Shown piece by piece: positions 12,192 through 22,041 of a stretch of DNA of 64,000 nt (the stretch's first letter is position 1; each line of letters starts with the position of its first letter). The position numbers and the translations under genes were made by a program. The stretch is from Arthrobotrys musiformis (taxonomy: Eukaryota > Ascomycota > Orbiliomycetes > Orbiliales > Orbiliaceae): contig JAVHJL010000006.1 in the NCBI GenBank assembly GCA_036971715.1, forward strand, positions 62,001-126,000, given 5' to 3'. Under the pieces are notes generated by a model. That model had not been told where the DNA came from. It worked only from the letters and a program-made list of their open reading frames with translations, and searched no databases.

Positions 12192-12816
12192 CTACAAAAT
12201 TAGGTCTTGGATTGTCATTGAGAGAAAAACTTGACCCATGGGTAACTGGTAATGACACAGGTCCTCCAGTTATGCTTATCGGCCTCCGCCCCGTTCAATA
12301 GGCTGAGATGGGCATGGTTTCCTGGGATGCTTCTTTCCCAATTCGCTGGAATTTTTTTGGCATTGGTGCAGGCAGTTGATTTTATGTCTGTTCTGCTGTA
12401 ATATATCACGAGCATGCAATGCTCTTCGGGTGACGCAAGAATTGTGTCTTCCTCTGCATAGCCATTTCATTTCCTTCATTCCTGTTTGTCCGGTTTTCCT
12501 CTTTTTGTTTTCCTTTTCAAATTTTCACCCTTTCCTTCACATTTTACTTGATATTCATTTCCTATCTCCCAAACTTAGAGCGGGTAGGTTGTGTGCATCT
12601 TTAAGGCGAGTTTGGTGGCTGTATGATTATTTGATTTTATTTGATTTCCATCTTTCGTTTTCGTTGTCTTTTTTTTTTTTTTTTTTTTTTTTCATCTTTT
12701 CATCTTTTTTCCTCTTTCCCCTTTGTTTTCCTTATTGCTACATCGTTTTCATCATCATCATCGTCACCACCACCACCACCACCATCATCATCATTATCAT
12801 CACCATCATCATCATT

Positions 12817-12856
<40 letters not shown>

Positions 12857-12885
12857 CTATCATCACTATCATCACTATCATCACT

Positions 12886-12935
<50 letters not shown>

Positions 12936-14448
12936 TATCATTGTCACCATCATCATTATCATAATCATCATTATTCACAATACTAGGCGACATGTCATTT
13001 GTTTCGGTTCTCTCACTGCCACAGTCTCTTCCCTCATCGTTGCATCATTCCATCCTGTCACTACCATGCACCTTCGTCCCTATCTTCGCATTTTGGCAGC
13101 TCTGTTGGTACGTCTGATTTACATAGGTGCGATCGACAGCAAAAACACTATCAGTACTTAGGTACTTAACAATCAACTTAATCAAAAGGCGCGAGAATTT
13201 TTTGTTTCATGACAACTTTTTTCCCTTCTGGGGGTGTTGCTGCTTTACTAGAACAGGAATATATCTGATTTTTAAGTCAGGTGACGAGCTTGCCTGCAAA
13301 AGCATCCAAAAGAAAAGAAGAAAAAAAAATAGAGAGATAATAGCTAGCTAGGCTAGTTTGTGCTTTTAGAACTGTTCCGCTGTTTTGGAACCTCGTAATC
13401 TGCGCTTTGGTGTTTTAGGCGAACTTATCGATAATGATATGCTAGTCTGGGGATGATATGCCCACGTGTGAAACAAACGTCCTTGCCTCTCCAAGTCTTC
13501 ACTTCGTCGGTTATATCTGCCGATAAAACGCTACGGTACCAAACGCTCGGGCTGAGCTAAAGGGAAAAAAAACACAAGGAAGACGAAGAGGAACAAAAAG
13601 AACGAAAAAAAAAAAAAAACCACCACCCTTAGGCATGTTCCTTGCAGAAGCCCCCCCAAAACTTATTTGTGCAAGCTATTGCATTGGAATTTCGCCTGCA
13701 GAGGCTAGTTAGAATCTATTGGCCGAGGCAATGCCCGGACCCTTACCCAGATCTTGAAACCTGCGGCTTCTGGGGGCTATTTCTTTTCCATTGATGGAAT
13801 CCCGACTATCTGGATCCCAAACACTGAGTTGACACCAGTCCCAAATGGCTGGGGTCTCCCCTTACGAAGCTGGTGAGTACAATACCGTCGTAACTCGAAA
13901 AATAAGATATGTATATTCTAATATTATTTTTCTTTTTTCGGATGTCGAAATAATATCTTGTATTCGGAGTGCTATCTCGGACTAATATATTCCGCGAATA
14001 TGTTTCTATGTAAAAGATTGATTTCTAAATGAAATAATATAAAGTATACTTTCTATTTTCAGGTCTATATTTCGAAGTTCAGTTTCAATCTTGAGTGGGG
14101 TTATACCGGGTACTATTTTATATTTCACACTACCTTATTTTCGATTTATTACGCACCCTGGGTACGAGACAATTTATCACGGTAAATGAAACACATGGTT
14201 TTGTATTGGATTCAGTTGCCGGAATTCTATTTCTTAAAAGTAATAATTCTGAACGAACAACTGCAAAGCAAACTATATTCTTATGTAAGAAAAAAAAAAA
14301 AAAAAAAAAAAAAAATCGATTAGAAAGAAGTAGAGGTGCTGAAGCCTCAGCAATCCTAGTCAAGTACATACATGCATGCGGCCAAGAGATTTTACAAGCG
14401 AGTTTGTAGAGTTTGTTCATGTTCGGAAACCGACTTTTGGAAGAGTAT
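12192..14448. other. Intergenic region between convergent Con7-like and eIF3c genes
   Basis: About 2.26 kb presumably holding the 3' UTRs of two converging genes. Contains a T run (about 12669-12692), a long TCA/ATC repeat (12742-12975), an A/T-rich patch with little simple repeat (about 13890-14330) and a run of 26 A at 14290-14315. No coding exon with conserved protein is visible. Confidence 0.6.
12742..12975. repeat. (TCA)n trinucleotide repeat, about 230 nt
   Basis: Mainly ATC/TCA triplets with CAC, TTA and TCACTA interruptions; four tandem ATCATCACT units sit in the middle. All open frames across it (poly-Ser, poly-His, poly-Ile, poly-Asp, poly-Met) come from the repeat and not from genes. 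Confidence 0.97.
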
Positions 14449-17303
14449 TTATGATTTGGCGGTAGAGCGCTCTCCTGCGAACTGGACGTTTCTACCACCC
14501 CTTCCTCTACCACCGCCTCTGCCTCTGTTGCCTCCTCCAGAGTTACCAGAAAACTCACCCCGAGACTTACCACCCCTGCCCCCCCCACCACCAGGTCTCG
14601 TCGTATTCTCCTGTAGCCCCCCAACTACCCCGCTTTGAGCCTTTTGTTCGAAAACACGCTCGTTAAGCTCAATTAGGCCACTAGCTTTATCGCTGAGCGC
14701 CAAAGCAAGAGTCTGCAGCCTCGATACTTCAACACCCTTTCGGAAAACAAGTGTTTTATTAATTTGATCGAGGGCAGCGGCTATTTCGTCGTGTGCAATC
14801 ATTTTGCTTACAAGCGCCGCAACCTTTCTCTCGGAGAGGTCGAACATCTCTGAGAGCCGCGTTAGGGACAATGCGTCGTAAAATGGTGCGTAGGTAAATA
14901 TATATGTTCGCAGTCCTTCTTCTTGTATCCGGATAGAGAGCATTTGTTTCAAGGATTCTGAATTAGGGAGCAGATCCCATATCTTGATAGCTTGAATCAG
15001 GTCACAACTCTTTTTCCAATCGCCGGCAGCTAGGGCGTTTGCAGCTTGGAATACATGGTCTCTCGTATTCTCCGGAGGGCCTGGAAAGACGTTTCTCTCA
15101 TGGAACTCGAGCATTCGGCGGAAGGTTTTGCTGATGACCTTCCTTCTCATGTCCGGAGATGATCCAGCTGCTGCCATGGCAGGGATCTCCAGTAGCATAG
15201 AGCATGTAAGATACGCTGCTTCCAGAAGCTCTAAATTGATGTGCATATGAAATGGCAGCTGCCGCTGCTTCTCGAGCCGCTCTTGCTCGGGTGTGATAGT
15301 GGAGTATCGGCTTTGTGGTCCAACTCCTTGGGCTAGGTGCTCCTTGACCCTGCCAGAACCAAGTATTTCTTGGAGGCAAGATTGCGCTTCTGAGATGAGG
15401 CTGTTCCTGAACGCGCACAGGCCGACCTGGACGAGAGTTCTGTTGTAGAGGATTTGAGTTGTGATGTCGGCGTTATGTATGTTTTCTTGCAAGTGTGACA
15501 TCAAGAACATATCTCGAGATTTGTAGAAATTCTCACGGAGGGCGAGGTGATAGATGTGGCAGAGCATGGCTCGTGTCCGCAATATTGTCGAGTCATTTTT
15601 ATAGAGGTGGGAGCAAAGGTTCTGGACGATAGTAGCTGGGTTTTCCTTTCGGAGGTCTGAACGAAGAACATTGGACGACGATGCTGATGTAAGCAGTGTG
15701 TATGAAGCCTCTTCAATTGTTTCAATCACGGCCAAGGGCTACAATGTTTGTTAGACACCCCTAAGACATCTATTGTTTAAGCAAAAGGAACGTGCGAGGA
15801 TCGACTAACCTTGTAGTACAAATGCTCTATACGTCTCATGATTGTCCTGTTCAAGCTGTCACCGATACTACCAGCATTTTTATTGCTTGAGAGACGTTCA
15901 AAATACATCTGGCTACGAACGATGATTTTGTACAAGGCGGCCTCATCTCCTAAGCGTTCGACATATTCTGTGGTATGTGGGTCGATATTCTGGAGAGATT
16001 TAGTGAGTTCGTCATCGAGCCGGTCAACAAAAGATATGATGCTTCCGGAAATCTTAAAAACCTCCCCCGGTGCCGGCGTTGGGGGTGCCTTTTCATCGTC
16101 GTCCCACTCGTCACCGTTTTCAACAATTATCCAGGATGGGTTTTCTTCCAGGACTTGTAGGAGAGCATTTAGCTCAATTTCGGCCCTACACAGAACGCTG
16201 TTAGTTGGGGTAATGGGAAACTAATCCGATTTAAACGTACGCTTTCCATTGGTCGGTTGCCATGTAGGATAGGACTCCGGACGACAGGTCATATCGGGTA
16301 GATATGAGTGCAACAAGGACACGAATCTTCTGGTAAGGGGTTTGAGCAAGCTCAAGGAGCTTCTCCATTGTACGGATTTGCTCAGTCCTATCGGTGTTCT
16401 TTTTTCCACGGGCTTCAACAATGACTTTGAGATGCTTGAAAATGGACTCTTGGGTGAGTTGAACGGCCTTGCCCCCACGAGTAACTACAGAATACGCCCC
16501 CAGATCATCATCTATCCTCTCCGGCTCGGGTCCTTCGAAAGTGGGTTTTTGTGGCACAGGTGTGTCTTCTACTTCGGGTTCGAGGAGATAATTTTCTTTA
16601 TCGGCTCGATATTGTGAAATTTCTTGCTCGTACTGTCGGTTGTTTCTCTTGAGACGCTGCTTGATGGAATTGAGAGCCTTAGCATTTGTAGCATTCATCT
16701 TCTTGGAAGCGGTTTTCTCTTTCACGAGCGTTTCGTTCATGAAATCTTCAAGGTCGGCGACTGCCTTGACATATGGCTTGGGCACAATGTCGCCATGCCC
16801 TGCCTTGGTGACGAGTTTGTTGAGTTTGTCGAACTCTAGTTCACTATTAGCATTGCAAAGCGGGTATGTATTAAAATGAGCAAATGTTGATAGATACTAC
16901 CTTGCGAAATCACAAACCAATCATTGATTTTTTCAGCATTTTCGATCAATCGGATGGAAGTTTCGATTTCTTCGAAGCGTTTGTCTTTCTTGTTTTTGAC
17001 AATTCTGCGTAGCCCGTCCTCATCACTATCTTCTTCATCGACTACATCTCTTGTAAAGATATTCTTTTTATTCTGGCTTTCTGCAGCATTGCCATCCTCC
17101 AATTCATCATCATCCTCATCATCATCCGAGTCCGAGTCCGAATCATCGTCGTCATCGTCCTCGGTACTCTCTGAATCGTCGGAACCGCCTTGTGCTTCAG
17201 GGCCTTCCTCAAGTTCTTCCTCTTCCTCTTCAGAATAGTCTTCCTCAGAGGAGCTGGACTCACTATCGCTGAGCCCACCCTGAAAAAATCTTGAAGTAGC
17301 CAT
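14449..17303 (-). CDS. eIF3c: Eukaryotic translation initiation factor 3 subunit C (Nip1-type)
   Basis: Core scaffold subunit of eIF3, contacting eIF1 and eIF5 and linking them to the 40S subunit. Exons (complement) 17303-16901, 16835-16241, 16185-15810, 15738-14449 give 887 residues, as in other fungi. Start MATSRFFQGG is followed by a very acidic Ser/Asp/Glu tract (about residues 12-75), then DRLDDELTKSLQNIDPHT and RTRAMLCHIYHLALRENFY in the middle. The C-terminal PCI region includes PFYDALSLTRLSEMFDLSER and KMIAHDEIAAALDQ. The tail is a Gly/Arg-rich segment (PGGGGGRGGKSRG, GRGGGRGRGG), typical of the family. Introns are 65, 55 and 71 nt; the first uses acceptor ACTAG, which restores the ISQ-EFDKLNKLV frame. 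Confidence 0.96.
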
Positions 17304-18336
17304 CGTGGGCGAAAGAGTAGATACTACTGGGTCCCCGAGAGCCTTGGCCTAGGGATGCAAGCAAGGTGTAAATATTTTGTCGGGGGTGGGGGTTATAGGG
17401 TCGTTGATGGGATTGGTATGGTGGAGAGTTGACAGGAGCTTGAAGAAACCTTCTACCTTTTTTCAGTCTATTTGTGTGTGGGGTTGTGAAAAAAAAAAAG
17501 AAGAAAGGAGCTTGACCAGCTACGTTCAAACAAATGTAACGTGTTGAGCAACCACACAACACACTTGGGGGGATCGTCAAAACCCCAAGCCGCTGCAATG
17601 CTGCTTGCTCCTTTCAAATTTACCTTAGTACAAAGGACTTTACTCGCAGAAGTGAACATGTCATATCTCTGGTAGCGATTCGATACTACTGGGCCAGAAT
17701 CGATGTTCCGATTGCCACAGTTTTGTAGCTACCGTATGTGAGGGTACCGTTCTGGGAAAGGCTACATCGGCTACGCTTGAGAGCGTCAAAAGTAGGGCAA
17801 ACACCGCATAATACATTAGAATTGTCCTTTTTCTATCTCATGGTCTGAAAGTCTATGAAGCCGAAAAACAAGCGAAAAACAAGAAAGCAGCCAGATCAAA
17901 CATGAAGAACGTTCAAAAACATGCGCATCGCATCCTGAATCTGGGGGAAAAGGGGCAAGCAGGAGTGACGCTCTAGCTTGCAAAACACCGAAGGAACTAA
18001 GCTTGGAGTTTGTAGCTGTCGCTGGCCTTGAGTTTGGTTCGCGGATCAAAATGCGTGTGTCCTCGTCATAAACGGGGTTGGATTAGTCTGTTGAAGCTTT
18101 CAGTTTAGATAATGAAAAAAAAAAAAAAAAGGGCCGGGGAGCCAGGGCTGGGCTACTGAAAGCCTACGACATAGTAGTCAACGTCACACCTATAGGCGTT
18201 TTATACTATCTGTTAACCGGGTAGCTTATTGCTCGGCCCTCAAATTAGTAGCGGCGGCTGCCCAAGGGTGCTGTATTTGATGAAGTGAACCCTGCTCCCG
18301 CATCAATTAGTTAGTTATTTTTTATATTTTTCATGC
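17304..18336. other. Intergenic region upstream of eIF3c and downstream of DBP2
   Basis: About 1 kb between two minus-strand genes. It should contain the eIF3c promoter/leader (near 17304-17600, with an A/T homopolymer at about 17490) and the 3' UTR of DBP2. A further A run lies at about 18115-18130. No gene is supported. Confidence 0.6.
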
Positions 18337-20739
18337 TTATATTATTCTTAGGGGGGTAGTACCTCCTCCACGTCCGCCGCGAGGCCCGCCCCAGCGGCCT
18401 CTTGACGATCCACCACCGTAACCGGGGCCCCTCGCCATATCCGATAGACGAGGGTCTATTTGTTGCTTTGCTTCTCTATTATTTATGTTTGTGATGAGTA
18501 TAACGGTCTAGGTGACGGTATATATGAAATGGGAGGGGACGTACGTGAGAACAGTAACAAGGTCACGTGCTTGTTTAGCATTATCAGTAGTGAAGAAAGT
18601 AATCGCAGTACCCTTTTGCCTAAATTAAAATAATGATTAGATAGGGAGTATAAATTGTGGATCAGATCCCTTACCCTGCACGCCCCGTACGACCAATGCG
18701 GTGAACATAATCCTGTAAAGATCGTTAGATTGGATGAAGGGTGGTGGGGAGGTTGCAAGTTAGTGGTGTTGGTACGTACTTCGCTGTCTGGTACGAGGTT
18801 TTTGTTAGTAAATGGGTTTGATTTGATGTCATAGTGTTCGTGGTGGTGGTGTTTGACTTACTGTTTGGATAGTCGACGTTGATGACATGGGTTATATTAC
18901 GGACATCCGTTCATTAGTTAGTATGGGATGTGGATACTCTCAACTCACCTGGCGTGCACAGGAGGTCCAATTATAGCCTGATGCCCTTGCAAGGTCGTAG
19001 CGTCCGGTATCACTGTTAAACCCCATCGGGAGTGCGAACAGCTCAACCTAAAAGGCTGTATAGTTGCATTCCTTAGCTTTAGCCGAGGAAGCGCCGTCTA
19101 TCTTCACGATAGGGCGAATGTCCTCGACTTACCGATTTGCATTTCCTGACCCGATCGTCTTCCAATCACCAGGAAGGAAGGGTGTTGTATATGACTTAGC
19201 CTGCTCCAAAGCCGTAGGAAGGGATAGCACAGAGAGAGCAGGTGCAGTTACTAAAGAGCTGCGGCTCGCCATAGGAAAGCAGAATTGGGTTTAAAAAGCA
19301 GATATCCAGCGCCCTCGAAACGGAAAGAAGAAAAGGCTGGACCGTACTGTAGCACACATGAGTAAGTAGGGGCGGGGAGTCAACATACCGATCCCGCGCG
19401 ATGCCACATCTGTTGCAACCATTATGGGGCTTTTACCAGTCTTGAATTCATTGAGAACCTATGGGGGAAAACAAGCAAAAAAAGACGGGGAAAAATTAGT
19501 CTAGGTCGTTATCGAAAAGAAAACATCCAAACCAGTCTTGACTATACCCAATCTCGCTCGTTTTGAGCCTTATCACCATGTAAAGCTAGTGCCGGGAACC
19601 CGTCTTGACGTAAAAACTGCAATGAAGAAGTGTCAACACCGTCTATTTTTCTCGTTCTTAGATAAAAGAATACCGCCATACTCTTGTGATCTCGTCAGCA
19701 GCGCGTTTTGTGCCCACAAATATGAGGCATTTGGTCTCCTTATCGTCCATGATTCGCTCCAGGTGTTTGACAAGCCTGTTCCACACGGCGAAAGGTAAGT
19801 ATCAATCAATTTGAGACCGGGCGGAGGAGGGAGCTTACTTGTCACGTTTCTCAAATTCGGAAACTACCTCAACAATCTGAGTGATCCTATGGTTTGCTGA
19901 AAGCTCAAGGGATCCAATGTTGACCTGGATGAAATCCTTCAAGTAGTCATGTGCGAGTTGTCTGACTTCCTTTGGCCAAGTCGCAGACCACATCAGCGTC
20001 TGGCGATCTGGACGGATTTGGCTGACGATCTTGTTAATTTGAGGAGCGAACCCCATATCGAGCATTCTATCTGCTTCGTCAAGGACAAGATATGTCACTC
20101 GTCGGAGGTTGGTCTTGCCGGCCTCCAACATATCGATCAGACGACCGGGGGTCGCGATACAGACTTCTACGCCACGGGCTAGTTCCCTAATCTGCTGGCC
20201 TCTGGGGACACCACCGTATACGCAAGTATTGCGAATACGAGAAGATTTCCCAAACTTGGTAACCTCTTGTTGGATTTGAACAGCGAGCTCTCGTGTAGGC
20301 GCAAGGACGAGGACGATAGGGCCATCACCGGGGGCGAGAAGGGGCTGTGCGTTTATGTGGACGATTGATGGAAGACAATACGTAAGTGTTTTCCCCGAAC
20401 CAGTTTCGGCAATGCCAACCACATCCCGACCCGATAATGCCATTGGCCACCCTTGTGCCTGGATTGGAGTAGGTTCCTTGAAACCTTGGGCTTTAACTTC
20501 GTTCATCACATACGCTATTCGACATGTTAGTAAGAGGCTAATGTTGAGGGGTGCCGGGAAGGCTTAACATACCGGGGAAGCCAGCTTCGTCAAATGATTG
20601 GACTGGCTTAGGGACATCACGGCCGGAAACGCGCATTTGGCGCTGAGTCCTATAGGCATCGACCTCTGCAGCAGATCTCTTTTGCACCGCATCGCAAGGT
20701 TTATCTGGGCTGTGTTAGACTGACGAATATCGAATATAC

Positions 20740-20776
<37 letters not shown>

Positions 20777-21266
20777 GGGGGAAGGGGTGGCCTACAAAAG
20801 GATTTTTCGAATTTTGGGAGAGATTCGAGGTCTGCAGATTAGGTGACGCGAAGTTAGAATAACAGCATCTAAAGTAAGACGCTTGGTTTGACTCACCCCA
20901 CTGTGGTTTCTTCAGATTTGCACCAATGCCGGACATCTTGTCTCCAGAATTTCCGCCATAGCCGTTTGAGTATGAGCCGCCAAAGCCGTTCGATTGACCG
21001 TGGTAACCGCCGGATGAGTAGCTGTTGTTGTTGGAGTTATAGTATCTAGGAAAAGGACAAGTTAGCTGGTGAAATAATGGATGTGAATGAAGAGACTCGT
21101 TTCATCCACGCGGGTTTGATTCCCGATGTTCCCATTAACATTCCTCGGGGGGAGGGGGGGAATTCGCAAGAAGGTGAAAATACCCATTAGAATAACCACC
21201 ACCATTGCCACTGTTACCACCACCACTGCCGCCACCGTATCCTCGCGCGTAGTCGCCGTAAGACAT
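18337..21266 (-). CDS. DBP2: ATP-dependent RNA helicase DBP2 (p68/DDX5 family)
   Basis: DEAD-box helicase acting in ribosome biogenesis, mRNP assembly and nonsense-mediated decay. Twelve exons (complement): 21266-21184, 21045-20897, 20704-20573, 20514-19839, 19775-19682, 19616-19548, 19458-19389, 18906-18862, 18787-18780 (8 nt), 18712-18675, 18619-18545, 18475-18337; 525 residues. N-terminal Gly/Asn/Tyr-rich tail; then Q motif [68 protein letters not shown]; the C-terminus is RG-rich. The intron after RGI (18907-19388, 482 nt) is far longer than the others and lies where, from memory, the conserved yeast DBP2 intron lies. Its 3' end reads GG rather than AG. Divergent from TOR. Family assignment is secure; the exact end of the long intron is not. 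Confidence 0.94.
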
Positions 21267-21444
21267 GGATTAGTCTGGTGATATTTGAATGGTGGTAGGT
21301 GATAGAGGGATGATGGGATGGAGGATGGACTCGTATTGAGAGAAGAAAGAGAAAAAAAATATTGAGCTTGGTGATATTGGCAGGGAGGTTGATGGTTGAT
21401 GGTATCTGAAAGGGAAGGGAAGGGAAGACAAGGGAAGGGAGTTT

Positions 21445-21483
<39 letters not shown>

Positions 21484-22041
21484 GAAAAGAAGGTTTTCTG
21501 GAAAGCTTGGCGCCAAGGGAACCAACGCGCATCATCTGGCCCATCCGCCTTTGACCTCCTCCAACACGGCGACACAATTTCGCAACGGAAGCCGATGCTG
21601 AGCGATTATGTGTAAATTCTCCCTCCCTGCCGATATATTTCTCCTTCCTTCATCCTACCGCCCCCGACCTACTACATCCTGTTCACAACTCAAGTAGGTA
21701 CCTCTTACCTACTGTTTGATGGAACACCAAATAAATCATAAACCCTTCCGACACCTTAGTAAGTAATGGGCTTGTTGAAGAACTAATCATCCTTAGCTAC
21801 ATTCCCTCCTTCGGTATTTGATAGTTCATCTTCACTCATTCGTCCGTTTGGGTTATCGCAAATTCGAGTACTTGGGCAAGCAACTGCTTCCGGATCTGTT
21901 CAAGCATGTGCCCAGTAGGTGTTTGCTGACTTGACAAATGGCCGGTGCATAGGTTATCGCTACCTCCGCCACGAAACATCCCATATTCAATTTTCAGTCT
22001 GGGAAACCTATTCGTTCATTTAAACTCTACAGATCGGGGCC
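21267..22041. promoter_or_regulatory. Shared upstream region of divergent DBP2 and TOR genes
   Basis: 775 nt between the DBP2 start (minus) and the TOR start (plus). On the DBP2 side there is a T10-A24 homopolymer junction at 21442-21475 inside what is probably the leader, with purine-rich plus-strand sequence around it. No core promoter motif is convincing by eye, and the bidirectional role is inferred from gene orientation. Confidence 0.55.

Noticed and set aside
12376..13161. Long frames of poly-Ile, poly-Ser, poly-His, poly-Asp and poly-Met
   Set aside because: Translation of the TCA repeat; no flanking conserved sequence.
14124..14640. Frames overlapping the eIF3c 3' end on the plus strand (Pro/Leu-rich)
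   Set aside because: Antisense shadow of the Gly/Arg-rich eIF3c tail.
16924..17238. Ser-rich plus-strand frame opposite eIF3c exon 1
   Set aside because: Antisense of the acidic Asp/Glu/Ser tract.
19061..19294. 76-codon plus-strand frame inside the DBP2 long intron
   Set aside because: No recognisable protein; lies antisense within a probable intron. Kept only as part of the intron discussion.
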